From contig CAJGCP010000022.1 in the NCBI GenBank assembly GCA_904501885.1, forward strand, positions 1-32,823: 32,823 nt of DNA. The letters run 5' to 3'. The notes under the pieces are model-generated. The model worked only from the letters and a program-made list of their open reading frames with translations. It was not told the origin of the DNA and made no database searches. This document shows, in pieces, positions 1 through 8,349 of this stretch (the first letter of the stretch is position 1; each line of letters opens with the position of its first letter). Both the position numbers and the translations under genes were made by a program. The DNA comes from an uncultured Acetatifactor sp. Its GTDB lineage: Bacteria > Bacillota > Clostridia > Lachnospirales > Lachnospiraceae.

Positions 1-75
1 TTCCCGAGTGGCCAAAGGGGACAGACTGTAAATCTGCTGCAAATTGCTTCGGTGGTTCGAATCCACCTCCATCCA
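1..75 (+). tRNA. tRNA-Tyr (GTA), 5' end cut by window edge
   Basis: The anticodon loop around 27-33 reads ctgtaaa, giving anticodon GTA for tyrosine. A long variable arm follows (class II tRNA, as expected for bacterial tRNA-Tyr). The T arm ggtgg/ccacc lies at 51-67 and the 3' acceptor strand at 68-74, with discriminator A at 75. The 5' acceptor strand, about 7 nt, lies outside the window. CCA is not encoded (tttt follows). Confidence 0.93.
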
Positions 76-133
76 TTTTCTTTATAGAAGACATATTTTT
101 TATAAAGAAGCATATAATATAATAATTTCATAT

Positions 134-207
134 CGCGGGATGGAGCAGTCTGGAAGCTCGTCGGGCTCATAACCCGAAGGTCACAGGTTCAAATCCTGTT
201 CCCGCTA
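134..207 (+). tRNA. Initiator tRNA-fMet (CAT)
   Basis: The anticodon stem tcggg/cccga carries the three consecutive G-C pairs that mark initiator tRNAs, with loop ctcataa (anticodon CAT). Position 1 is C and position 72 is T, so the first acceptor pair is unpaired, as required in bacterial initiators (usually C1-A72; here C-U). The T arm acagg/cctgt is complete. CCA is not encoded. A -10-like TATAAT at 113-118 could serve as its own promoter, but no good -35 box is visible. Confidence 0.95.
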
Positions 208-211
208 CTTC

Positions 212-241
212 AAACTTACAGGAAATTTTTTCTGTAAGTTT
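212..241 (+). other. Perfect 10-bp hairpin between tRNA-fMet and tRNA-Phe
   Basis: aaacttacag (212-221) pairs fully with ctgtaagttt (232-241) around a 10-nt loop. No strong T run follows, so it is more likely a processing or spacer structure in the tRNA precursor, or a weak attenuator, than a strong intrinsic terminator. Confidence 0.5.
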
Positions 242-246
242 TCAAT

Positions 247-319
<73 letters not shown>

Positions 320-360
320 TTTTTTTGTGCGCTTTTTTACTATATTTTTATGTGTTGTTA

Positions 361-369
361 TGATATAAT
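361..369 (+). promoter_or_regulatory. Extended -10 promoter for the decarboxylase operon
   Basis: TGA-TATAAT is a perfect -10 hexamer (364-369) with the TGn extension at 361-363. The -35 region (about 341-346) is poor, which an extended -10 can tolerate. It lies about 65 nt before the GTG start at 436. Confidence 0.5.
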
Positions 370-435
370 GTGTGCACATAACGAGTGCCAATTTTTAGCA
401 CGCCTTTATCATTATAGTAGACAAGAGGGTATTCA

Positions 436-1914
436 GTGGAACATTTATTTGCTCAGTTAAAAAAACATAGTGCGTCCGAAATGTACCCTTATCATATGCC
501 TGGGCACAAAAGGCATTGTTTTGGTGAGTTGTCGCAGGATTCTTATCAGTGTGACATTACGGAAATCGAAGGATTTGATAATTTACACGATGCCACCGGA
601 ATTCTAAAAGTTTTGCAAGATCAAGCTGCTGCGATGTATGGAGCAGACGAAAGCTTCTATCTGGTCAATGGAAGTACAGCCGGTGTTTTGAGTGCTATTA
701 GTAGTGCTGTTTCTGAAGGTGGGCATATTTTAATGTCCAGAAACTGCCACAAATCGTCTTATCATGCTGCATATCTCAGAAGATTAAGGGTATCTTATTT
801 ATATCCATCTTATATAGAAGGATTGCCGATTTTAGATGCGATTACGCCCAAGCAGGTGGAGGAAGCTCTTGAACAGTTAGAAGATGTGGAAGCGGTGATG
901 ATTGTTTCCCCTACCTATGAGGGTAGAATTGCAGATGTTGAAGCAATTTCCAAGATTGTGCATGCGAAGGGAATTCCGCTTATTGTAGATGAAGCCCATG
1001 GTTCACATTTAGGATTTGCAGATGGGTTTTCTCGCAATAGCTGCCAATGTGGAGCTGATCTGGTCATTCACAGTGTGCATAAGACCTTGCCTGCCTTAAC
1101 CCAGACAGCGCTCTTACATGTGTGTGGTGCCTTGATTGATCGTGATAAATTACGTCGTTTTCTTCGCATTTATCAATCGAGCAGTCCCTCTTATCTATTG
1201 ATGGGAAGCATAGATAATGCGTTACACTATGTTGAAAAAAACAGAGTTCACCTGTTCGCTGAATTCCGCAAGAATTGCCATGAGATGATGGAAAAGTTGC
1301 AGGATTGTAAGCATTTGAAGTTTCCGATTATGGATGGTGGGAGACAGGATATAGGAAAACTCGTAATTTCCGTTGAAGGGACAAACATCACCGGGAAACA
1401 GTTATATGATTTGTTACGGGGAAAATATCATTTGGAATTAGAAATGGCCGCACAACAGTACTGCCTGGCGATGTTTACTGTGAACGATGGGAAAGAAGCC
1501 TATGAGAGAATGACTTCCGCCCTGATAGAGATCGACAAAGAATTAGAATATCTGAAAATAGACGCAGAAGTAGGAGCCGAAAAGGCAGATATGGAGAGAA
1601 ATATTTTAGAATCGGAAGAGGTTTGCAAAATATTTTTGTCCGGTGACGTAAAAGGAAAATCCTTTTATGAAGCATGGGACAGCCCTCGTCAAGAGGTTCT
1701 TCTAATGGATGCTGTTGGTATGCGTTCTGCAGAATTTGTTAATTTATATCCTCCGGGGATTCCTATTTTGGTACCGGGAGAACGACTTACCCGGAAAGTT
1801 TGCACACAGATAAAGACGGCCTTTGAATGTGGCTTGACCGTACAGGGCGTATCGTTTGTGGCATCCAGCGGTAGTAAGCCGGAATTGTATATTTCTGTAA
1901 TTGATGCAGAATAG
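436..1914 (+). CDS. Orn/Lys/Arg decarboxylase family protein (YaaO-like, PLP-dependent)
   Basis: A 492-residue PLP-dependent decarboxylase of the fold-type I Orn/Lys/Arg family, expected to make a polyamine or its precursor (cadaverine, agmatine or putrescine); the substrate cannot be told from sequence alone. Seen: HMPGHK at residues 20-25, DEAHGSHLG from residue 185, and the PLP-lysine motif SVHKTLPALTQ with Lys216. The large domain is followed by the usual C-terminal domain with YPPGIPILVPGE. Length matches the short Bacillus-type enzymes (SpeA, YaaO), not the 700-residue proteobacterial ones. The start is GTG at 436, set by agaggg at 424-429. It leads a gene train in the same position that yaaO occupies in Bacillus, upstream of the holB-ricT genes. 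Confidence 0.9.
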   Translation: MEHLFAQLKKHSASEMYPYHMPGHKRHCFGELSQDSYQCDITEIEGFDNLHDATGILKVLQDQAAAMYGADESFYLVNGSTAGVLSAISSAVSEGGHILMSRNCHKSSYHAAYLRRLRVSYLYPSYIEGLPILDAITPKQVEEALEQLEDVEAVMIVSPTYEGRIADVEAISKIVHAKGIPLIVDEAHGSHLGFADGFSRNSCQCGADLVIHSVHKTLPALTQTALLHVCGALIDRDKLRRFLRIYQSSSPSYLLMGSIDNALHYVEKNRVHLFAEFRKNCHEMMEKLQDCKHLKFPIMDGGRQDIGKLVISVEGTNITGKQLYDLLRGKYHLELEMAAQQYCLAMFTVNDGKEAYERMTSALIEIDKELEYLKIDAEVGAEKADMERNILESEEVCKIFLSGDVKGKSFYEAWDSPRQEVLLMDAVGMRSAEFVNLYPPGIPILVPGERLTRKVCTQIKTAFECGLTVQGVSFVASSGSKPELYISVIDAE

Positions 1915-1947
1915 TGAAAATATAGAACAAGAAAAGGGAGCAGATAG

Positions 1948-3360
1948 ATGAGAAAAACAAAAATCATTTGTACCATAGGACCTGCATGTAATAACGAGGA
2001 ATGTCTTAGAGAATTGATGCTGGCAGGTATGAATGTGGCAAGGTTTAATTTTTCTCATGATAATCACCAGCTACAGAAGGAAAAACTGGAACGTGTGGAG
2101 AAGGTAAGAAAAGAACTGGGTTTACCAGTCGCTACATTGCTGGACACAAAAGGTCCGGAAATCCGCCTTCAGGAGTTTGCAGAGGGTAAGGTGGAACTGA
2201 AAGAAGGGCAAGAGTTTACCTTGACCATGGAAGACGTGATGGGTAATCAGGATATGGTTTCTGTCTCCTATAAGAATTTGTACAAAGATGTGAAGCCGGG
2301 TACTATCGTGTTAATCGATGATGGCCTGATTGCGCTGGAAGTGCAGAGAGTGGAGGGGGTGCGGATCGTCTGCAAGGTGTTGAATGGCGGGAAGGTATCT
2401 AACCGTAAGGGATTGAATATCCCTGGAACAGCGTTGACGATGCCGTATCTGAGTGAGACGGACAAAGCGGATATTTTGTTTGGCGTCAGAGAGGGGTTTG
2501 ACTTTGTGGCTGCTTCCTTTACGAGAACAAAGGAAGATATTTTGGAAATCAGGGAATTGATTGCATCCCAGAATAGCAAGATGAAAATCATTGCGAAAAT
2601 AGAAAATATGCAGGGCATCCAAAATCTGGAAGAGATTTTGGAAGTATCGGATGGTATTATGGTAGCCAGGGGAGATATGGGTGTTGAAATTCCCATAGAG
2701 GAAGTTCCGGTTCTTCAAAAGGAGATTATCAAAAAAGCTAATGCATGTGGCAAGCATGTTATCACCGCCACACAGATGCTGGAATCCATGATTCAGAACC
2801 CCAGACCCACCAGAGCGGAAGCCACAGATATTGCAAATGCCATTTATGATGGCACCACGGCGATTATGCTATCCGGGGAAACGGCTTCCGGTAAGTACCC
2901 GGTGGAAGCGTTGAAAACCATGTCACGAATTGCCGAATACGCAGAGCAGAATATCAATTATCGTGCCCGTATGAAGAAGGTGGCATGTGACGGGCCGGAT
3001 ATTACAGCAGCTATCTCCCATGCATCTTGTGATGCAGCGATGGATTTGAAGGCGGCGGCTATCGTAACGGTAAGTATGTCCGGATATACGGCGGAGGCGT
3101 TGGCTAAATTTAAGCCGGGTTGTCCCATTATTGTATGTACGACCAGTGAACAGGTCTGCAGACAATGTAACCTTTTATGGGGTGTGATGAGTATTCAAAT
3201 TCCGGTGAAGGAGACTTCGGAAGATTTATTTAAGGAAGCGATAGCGCAGGTAAAGAAAACAGGTTATGCAAAAAAAGGAGACATCATAGTAATTACCGCC
3301 GGCATGCCCTTGGGTATTGCAGGCAGAACCAATATGATTCGCGTAGTTGAGGTGGAATAA
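1948..3360 (+). CDS. pyk: Pyruvate kinase
   Basis: Converts phosphoenolpyruvate and ADP to pyruvate and ATP, the last step of glycolysis, in the cytoplasm. The 470-residue length is that of the basic enzyme: N-terminal KIICTIGPA and RFNFSH, LDTKGPEIR (Asp66 onward), the active-site lysine segment AKIENMQG (Lys217), the metal/PEP segment VARGDMGVEIP, TATQMLESM, and MLSGETASGKYPVEA near residue 307, then the C-terminal allosteric domain. It lacks the extra C-terminal PEP-utiliser domain found in Bacillus pyruvate kinase. It starts 33 nt after the decarboxylase, with ggga as RBS, and its stop is 1 nt from the next start, so it is co-transcribed. Its place inside a replication/RNA-modification cluster is unusual. 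Confidence 0.97.
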   Translation: MRKTKIICTIGPACNNEECLRELMLAGMNVARFNFSHDNHQLQKEKLERVEKVRKELGLPVATLLDTKGPEIRLQEFAEGKVELKEGQEFTLTMEDVMGNQDMVSVSYKNLYKDVKPGTIVLIDDGLIALEVQRVEGVRIVCKVLNGGKVSNRKGLNIPGTALTMPYLSETDKADILFGVREGFDFVAASFTRTKEDILEIRELIASQNSKMKIIAKIENMQGIQNLEEILEVSDGIMVARGDMGVEIPIEEVPVLQKEIIKKANACGKHVITATQMLESMIQNPRPTRAEATDIANAIYDGTTAIMLSGETASGKYPVEALKTMSRIAEYAEQNINYRARMKKVACDGPDITAAISHASCDAAMDLKAAAIVTVSMSGYTAEALAKFKPGCPIIVCTTSEQVCRQCNLLWGVMSIQIPVKETSEDLFKEAIAQVKKTGYAKKGDIIVITAGMPLGIAGRTNMIRVVEVE

Positions 3361-3361
3361 A

Positions 3362-3946
3362 ATGGGAAAAATCATATGTCTGATGGGCAAAAGTTCCACA
3401 GGAAAAGACACCATTTTCAAAAAATTATTGGAGAACAAAGAACTGGAGTTGAGGAATATTGTTCCTTACACAACCAGGCCGATTCGTAGCGGGGAAAAGA
3501 ATGGCGTGGAATATTTTTTCACAGACGAAGAAGGGTATCAGAAGTTTTGCAAAGAGGGAAAAATTATTGAGGCAAGATCGTATGATACCTACCACGGAAA
3601 GTGGCGGTATTTTACGGCTGACGACGGGCAGATTCAAGAAAATGGTCCTGACTGTATTATGATTGGAACATTGGAAGCCTATATACAGTTGCGTGCCTAT
3701 TTTGGAGAAGAGCGACTGCTTCCCGTGCTGATTCAGTTAGACGACGGCGTACGCCTGCAGAGAGCATTGCACCGTGAGAGAGGACAGGCACATCCCAAAT
3801 ACGAAGAAATGTGTCGTAGGTTCTTGGCGGACAGTGTTGACTTTTCAGAAGATAAAATAGCAGAGGCCGGAATTCAGAGAAGATTTGAAAATGACAACTT
3901 GGAAAGGTGTCTCAGCGAGATTGGTGAGTACATAAGGAACTGTTAA
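3362..3946 (+). CDS. Guanylate-kinase-like P-loop kinase
   Basis: A 194-residue protein of the guanylate kinase fold. The P-loop is GKSSTGKDT (residues 9-17), followed by a recognisable nucleotide-binding segment VPYTTRPIRSGEKNGVEYFF, equivalent to the TTR-P-R-GE-G-Y motif of GMP kinases. The second half departs from typical Gmk: the usual E-x-x-x-Y-G-x-x-YGT stretch reads EARSYDTYHGKW. It may be a true GMP kinase paralogue or a kinase for another nucleotide; in Bacillus the matching position is held by thymidylate kinase. ATG 3362 is preferred over the in-frame TTG at 3347 because gaggtgg (3349-3355) is correctly spaced. Only 1 nt separates it from pyk. Confidence 0.8.
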   Translation: MGKIICLMGKSSTGKDTIFKKLLENKELELRNIVPYTTRPIRSGEKNGVEYFFTDEEGYQKFCKEGKIIEARSYDTYHGKWRYFTADDGQIQENGPDCIMIGTLEAYIQLRAYFGEERLLPVLIQLDDGVRLQRALHRERGQAHPKYEEMCRRFLADSVDFSEDKIAEAGIQRRFENDNLERCLSEIGEYIRNC

Positions 3947-3966
3947 CCCCAAATGGAGGGCTAAAT

Positions 3967-4959
3967 ATGTCGAGATTTCAGGATATTATAGGTCAGGAAC
4001 AAATAAAAGAGCATTTGATGAACGGGATTTCTACGGGAAAGGTTTCTCATGCGTACATAATCAACGGTGAAAGATTTTCCGGCAAGGAGTTTGTGGCAAG
4101 AGTTTTTGCTATGGCATTACAGTGTGAACGGGACGGAGTGGAGCCGTGCCATGAGTGCCATTCCTGTATTCAAAGTCTGTCTGACAATCAACCGGATATT
4201 ATTTATGTTACACATGAAAAGCCCAACACCATCCGCGTGGACGAAATTCGTGACCAGGTAAATAGTGATGTGGCTATCAAGCCATATAGCAGTAAATATA
4301 AGGTTTATATTATCAGAGAAGCAGAGAAGATGAACACGGAAGCGCAGAACGCCCTTTTGAAAACATTGGAAGAGCCCCCTGCCTATGCAGTGATTATTTT
4401 GCTCACTTCGAATCTCAATGACCTGTTACCCACCATTTTAAGTCGGTGTGTCGTGCTGAACATGAAGCCGGTAGCAGATTCATTAGTAAAGAAATATTTA
4501 TGTGAGGAAGTCTGTGTCCCGGATTATAAAGCACAGGTTTGTGTGGCATTTGCCAGAGGTAATTTGGGGCGGGCCAGATTGTTAGCTACCAGCGATGAGT
4601 TTGACAATATCAAGGCGGATGCGGTTGCTGTGTTAAAGTATGTCCGTGAGATGGAACTTTCCGAGATGATTGGTGCCATCAAAAAAATGACGGAGTACAA
4701 ATTAGAGGTGGCGGATTATTTGGATATTTGCGCCATGTGGTATCGGGATGTTTTGTTGTACAAAGCAACCAAGGATGCCAATCATCTGGTGTTTCAAGAA
4801 GAACTTCAAGCTATTCGGGCGGCGGCCAAAAGAAGCAGTTATGAGGGGCTCGAGATGGTGATTACAGCATTGGAGACGGCTAAAAAGCGTTTGGCTGCCA
4901 ATGTGAATTTCGAGTTAACTATGGAGTTGTTATTCCTGACGATGCAGGAAAATGGGTAG
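3967..4959 (+). CDS. holB: DNA polymerase III delta' subunit
   Basis: A clamp-loader subunit that works with tau/gamma and delta to load the beta clamp at replication forks. The 330-residue protein has an AAA+ fold. The Walker A position reads GERFSGKE (34-41), with Glu in place of Ser/Thr, consistent with the known ATPase-inactive role of delta'. The zinc module has Cys53, Cys61, Cys64 and Cys67. An SRC motif (159-161, the arginine-finger sensor) is present. The RBS is ggag in gaggg just upstream, 20 nt after the kinase stop. The position between the kinase and ricT matches the Bacillus order. Confidence 0.93.
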   Translation: MSRFQDIIGQEQIKEHLMNGISTGKVSHAYIINGERFSGKEFVARVFAMALQCERDGVEPCHECHSCIQSLSDNQPDIIYVTHEKPNTIRVDEIRDQVNSDVAIKPYSSKYKVYIIREAEKMNTEAQNALLKTLEEPPAYAVIILLTSNLNDLLPTILSRCVVLNMKPVADSLVKKYLCEEVCVPDYKAQVCVAFARGNLGRARLLATSDEFDNIKADAVAVLKYVREMELSEMIGAIKKMTEYKLEVADYLDICAMWYRDVLLYKATKDANHLVFQEELQAIRAAAKRSSYEGLEMVITALETAKKRLAANVNFELTMELLFLTMQENG

Positions 4960-5032
4960 GAAAGGTTGACAAGACCGGGGAATTGCCCTATAAATGAAAG
5001 GGAGCGCACATAGGCGCAAGTGAGGTGGATAG

Positions 5033-6124
5033 ATGACAAAAGTGATTGGAGTAAGGTTCCGCACAGCGGGAAAAATTTATTTTTTTGATCCTAAGGAATT
5101 TGAGATTAAGCGTGGAGACCATGTTATTGTAGAGACTGCAAGAGGCATCGAATTCGGTACTGTGATGTCCGGGGTAACTGAGGTGGAGGATGAGAAGGTT
5201 GTGCAACCTCTGAAGCCTGTACTTCGCGTAGCCACTCAGAAGGATATTGAGCAGGAAGCAGAGAATAAGCTGAAAGAAAAAGAGGCTTTCCGCTTGTGTT
5301 TAGAAAAAATCAGGGAACATGAATTGGACATGAAGCTGATTGATGCGGAATATACCTTTGACAACAACAAAGTATTGTTTTATTTTACTGCAGATGGCAG
5401 AATCGATTTTAGAGAACTGGTGAAAGATTTGGCTGCGGTATTCAAAACCCGAATTGAACTGCGTCAAATTGGTGTTAGAGATGAAACCAAAATCCGTGGA
5501 GGTATCGGCATCTGTGGCCGTCCTCTTTGCTGTCACAGTTATCTGGCAGATTTTGTGCCTGTGTCCATCAAAATGGCAAAGGAGCAAAATTTGTCCTTGA
5601 ATCCTACTAAGATTTCAGGTGTCTGTGGCCGCTTGATGTGTTGTTTGAAAAACGAAGAAGATACCTATGAGGAATTAAACAGAAGCCTACCCCGCATAGG
5701 AGAAACCGTTACCGCCGAGGATGGTACTAAGGGAGAGGTACAGAGTGTAAATGTTCTCCGTCAGCTGGTTAAGGTGGTGGTTGAAGAAGGGGATGAAAAA
5801 GAAATTAAGGAATATTCCGCAGAAAAGCTCCAGTTTAAGCATAAGGGAGCAAAGCGAGAGAATACAGAGCTGACCAAGGAAGAAATGCGTGCTTTGGAAG
5901 GATTGGAGGATGCACCTCAGGAATCCGCTGAAGGCAAAGACACTTCAGAGCGTAGAGAACGTAATGAGCGCAAGCAGCAGGGTGAGAATGTAAAGACGGA
6001 ATCGCCCCAAGAAGGAAACCGGGAAGGTCAGAAGAAGCACTCCAATCATCACAGAAGAAATCGTAGACACCATAACGATAGACGCGGCAAACAAGAAGGA
6101 AAAGCAAATGACAATCAAGCTTAA
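5033..6124 (+). CDS. ricT: RicT (YaaT), PSP1-domain Y-complex subunit, with long basic tail
   Basis: In Bacillus, RicT with RicA and RicF forms the Fe-S Y-complex that assists RNase Y in mRNA maturation and affects Spo0A-dependent development. This 363-residue protein carries the PSP1 core (about residues 1-260) with the characteristic cysteine clusters CGRPLCC (Cys161, 166, 167) and CGRLMCC (Cys198, 203, 204). Residues from about 265 onward are an extra hydrophilic tail, first Glu-rich, then His/Arg/Asn/Lys-rich, ending in a run like RRNRRHHNDRR; the Bacillus protein is roughly 90 residues shorter. The RBS gaggtgg fixes ATG 5033. The end overlaps trmN6 by 17 nt. ricA and ricF are not in this window. 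Confidence 0.93.
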   Translation: MTKVIGVRFRTAGKIYFFDPKEFEIKRGDHVIVETARGIEFGTVMSGVTEVEDEKVVQPLKPVLRVATQKDIEQEAENKLKEKEAFRLCLEKIREHELDMKLIDAEYTFDNNKVLFYFTADGRIDFRELVKDLAAVFKTRIELRQIGVRDETKIRGGIGICGRPLCCHSYLADFVPVSIKMAKEQNLSLNPTKISGVCGRLMCCLKNEEDTYEELNRSLPRIGETVTAEDGTKGEVQSVNVLRQLVKVVVEEGDEKEIKEYSAEKLQFKHKGAKRENTELTKEEMRALEGLEDAPQESAEGKDTSERRERNERKQQGENVKTESPQEGNREGQKKHSNHHRRNRRHHNDRRGKQEGKANDNQA

Positions 6125-6845
6125 AGAGAACGAGCGCTTGGATGAATTGCAAAGAAATGGCTATCGTATTATTCAGAATCCTGAGAAGTTTTGCTTTGGT
6201 ATGGATGCGGTGCTTTTGACCGGATTTGCACATGCAAAGGAAACGGATGTGCTTTTGGATTTGGGAACGGGTACCGGGATTATCCCGATTTTAATGGAGG
6301 CAAAGTATCACTGCGCCCACCTGACAGGCTTGGAAATTCAACCGGAAAGTGCCGATATGGCAGCAAGAAGCGTGGAATTGAATGGTCTTTCCCATAAGAT
6401 TGATATTGTAGTCGGAGATATTAAGGAAGCAGACATACGATTCAAGTCTGCTTCTTTTGATTGCATTACATGTAACCCGCCTTATATGATAGGACAGCAT
6501 GGTTTGACCAATCCGGAGGCCCCCAAGGCCATAGCCAGACATGAAGTGCTGTGCACCTTGGAAGATGTGGTGGCGCAGACGGCGAAGTTACTAAAACCGG
6601 GCGGAAAATTTTTTCTGGTTCACAGACCCTTCCGCTTGGCGGAGATTATGACGACATTGACCAAATATAAATTGGAACCCAAGCGCATGCAATTGGTGTA
6701 TCCCTACATAGACAAAGAACCCAATATGGTGTTAATTGAGGCAGTGCGTGGCGGAAAATCCCGGATGACTGTGGAAAAACCCTTGATTGTCTTTCAGGAA
6801 CCGGGCGTATATATGCCGGAAATATGTGATGTGTATGGTTACTGA
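6108..6845 (+). CDS. trmN6: tRNA1(Val) A37 N6-methyltransferase-like protein (YabB/TrmN6 family)
   Basis: A 245-residue class I SAM-dependent methyltransferase. The SAM motif LDLGTGTGIIPIL begins near residue 50, and the adenine-N6 signature NPPY is at 123-126. Family members modify A37 of a valine tRNA; the target is inferred from family, not shown here. The ATG at 6108 lies inside the ricT tail (17-nt overlap) with aagga as RBS, so the two are translationally linked. Gene order ricT-yabB-rsmI is as in Bacillus, apart from the absence of yabA and the GIY-YIG gene yazA. Confidence 0.88.
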   Translation: MTIKLKENERLDELQRNGYRIIQNPEKFCFGMDAVLLTGFAHAKETDVLLDLGTGTGIIPILMEAKYHCAHLTGLEIQPESADMAARSVELNGLSHKIDIVVGDIKEADIRFKSASFDCITCNPPYMIGQHGLTNPEAPKAIARHEVLCTLEDVVAQTAKLLKPGGKFFLVHRPFRLAEIMTTLTKYKLEPKRMQLVYPYIDKEPNMVLIEAVRGGKSRMTVEKPLIVFQEPGVYMPEICDVYGY

Positions 6846-6907
6846 AAGTAGATATGAGCAGTGAAGGATAGATTTGTGCAATAAGAAACAGAGAGGAGAG
6901 CAATGAC

Positions 6908-7753
6908 ATGGCAGGAACTTTATATTTGTGTGCGACCCCCATTGGGAATTTGCAGGATATGACACCTCGTGTCATTGAAACTTTAAAAACTGTAGATTTA
7001 ATTGCAGCAGAAGATACCCGCAATAGTATCAAATTGCTGAATCATTTTGAGATTCATACCCCTATGACCAGTTACCACGAGTACAACAAGGTGGAAAAGG
7101 CCAAACAATTGGTAGGCAAATTGTTGGAAGGACAGAATATTGCACTGATTACGGATGCGGGAACCCCGGCCATTTCGGACCCCGGTGAGGTGTTAGTGCA
7201 GCTGTGTTATGAAAGCATGGTCCCCGTTACCAGTCTCCCCGGTCCTGCGGCGTGCATTACAGCGCTCACATTGTCAGGGTTATCCACAAGAAGATTTTGT
7301 TTTGAAGGATTTTTGCCCACAGAGAAGAAGGAGCGAAAAGAACTGCTGGAAGAATTGGCCCAGGAAACCCGCACCATAATTCTCTATGAGGCCCCTCATC
7401 ATCTGATTAAGACCTTGGAGGAACTGTATCAGGCTTTGGGAGAACGGAGAGTGACCCTGTGCAGAGAATTGACCAAAAAATTTGAGACAGTTATGCCCAC
7501 TACATTGGAGAAGGCACTTTCCTTTTATGAGTCTGAGGAGCCCAGAGGGGAATACGTGCTGGTGCTGGAAGGGAAAAGCAGGGAAGAGCTACGCAAGGAA
7601 GTGATCGCCTCCTGGGAAGAGATGACCATAGAAGCACATATGGAATATTATGAAAAGCAGGGAATGGACAGCAAAGCGGCTATGAAACAGGTGGCCAAGG
7701 ATAGAGGCGTTGGCAAGAGAGATATCTATGCATACTTGCACAAGGAGGATTGA
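6908..7753 (+). CDS. rsmI: 16S rRNA (cytidine1402-2'-O)-methyltransferase
   Basis: Adds the 2'-O-methyl group to C1402 in the decoding centre of 16S rRNA. The 281-residue length is normal. The tetrapyrrole-methylase fold is clear: N-terminal LYLCATPIGNLQDM (5-18), AAEDTRNS, LITDAGTPAISDPG (Asp83-Gly85 region), SLPGPAA, and the GFLPTEKKER segment, ending in a C-terminal helical domain. RBS gagagg lies 10-15 nt upstream of ATG 6908. The stop is 3 nt before the next small gene. Confidence 0.95.
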   Translation: MAGTLYLCATPIGNLQDMTPRVIETLKTVDLIAAEDTRNSIKLLNHFEIHTPMTSYHEYNKVEKAKQLVGKLLEGQNIALITDAGTPAISDPGEVLVQLCYESMVPVTSLPGPAACITALTLSGLSTRRFCFEGFLPTEKKERKELLEELAQETRTIILYEAPHHLIKTLEELYQALGERRVTLCRELTKKFETVMPTTLEKALSFYESEEPRGEYVLVLEGKSREELRKEVIASWEEMTIEAHMEYYEKQGMDSKAAMKQVAKDRGVGKRDIYAYLHKED

Positions 7754-7756
7754 CAA

Positions 7757-7933
7757 ATGACGACAAATTGTGACATGTGTGTCAACTATGTCTTTGACGA
7801 GGACGATGAATGCTATTATTGTCTGGTAAATTTAGACGAAGACGAGATGTACCGTTTTCTCACGGGAACCCAGCAGATGTGTCCCTATTTTAGATTAGAT
7901 GACGAATATGGTGTGGTGCGCCATCAAATGTAA
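7757..7933 (+). CDS. Small acidic cysteine-rich protein, DUF6472-like
   Basis: A 58-residue ORF with start ATG at 7757, three nt after the rsmI stop; the RBS is caaggaggat, inside the end of rsmI. The protein has two CxxC pairs (Cys5/Cys8 and Cys19/Cys22) plus Cys42, and many Asp/Glu (FDEDDE, NLDEDEMYRF), so a small zinc- or metal-binding fold is plausible. It resembles a family of short proteins common in Lachnospiraceae that I recall as DUF6472; no function is known to me. Tight coupling to rsmI suggests a role tied to translation or RNA, but that is inference. Confidence 0.8.
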   Translation: MTTNCDMCVNYVFDEDDECYYCLVNLDEDEMYRFLTGTQQMCPYFRLDDEYGVVRHQM

Positions 7934-7980
7934 GAGTAAAACAGGGCGATAAGCCAATCTATATATAAAGGAAGAAGACT

Positions 7981-8343
7981 ATGAAATATATTAAGCAAAT
8001 GTCAATTATTTTTACCATTTCGTTGATTGCAGAGGTAATGGAATTTTTGATTCCGTTGCCCATTGCTGCCAGTGTGTATGGACTGATTTTGATGTTGATA
8101 GGGTTATTCACCAAACTTATTCCAATAGAGAAGGTGGAAAATGCAGCGGATTTCTTGATTGAGATCATGCCTATCATGTTTGTGCCATCCACGGTTAGTG
8201 TTATGACCAGATTCGAGCAAATGAAACAGATGCTGGTTCCGCTACTGGTGATCAGTGCAGTTTCTACCTTTTTGGTGTTTGCGGCAACGGGTAAGGTTGC
8301 CCAGGCGATTATGAAAAGAAAGGGAGCCAAAAAGGCTGAGTAA
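7981..8343 (+). CDS. lrgA: LrgA/CidA family holin-like membrane protein
   Basis: A 120-residue, very hydrophobic protein with about four membrane segments and the family segment IPLPIAASVYGLILM near the N-terminus, then a basic C-terminus (KRKGAKKAE). LrgA/CidA proteins are holin-like and are linked to murein hydrolase control and, more recently, pyruvate or glycolate transport together with LrgB. RBS aagga is at 7969-7973. It is followed after 6 nt by lrgB. No LytSR regulator is present here. Confidence 0.88.
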   Translation: MKYIKQMSIIFTISLIAEVMEFLIPLPIAASVYGLILMLIGLFTKLIPIEKVENAADFLIEIMPIMFVPSTVSVMTRFEQMKQMLVPLLVISAVSTFLVFAATGKVAQAIMKRKGAKKAE

Positions 8344-8349
8344 GAGAAG

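Noticed and set aside
3347..3361. TTG start for the guanylate-kinase-like gene
   Set aside because: It lies inside pyk with no RBS; ATG 3362 is preceded by gaggtgg.
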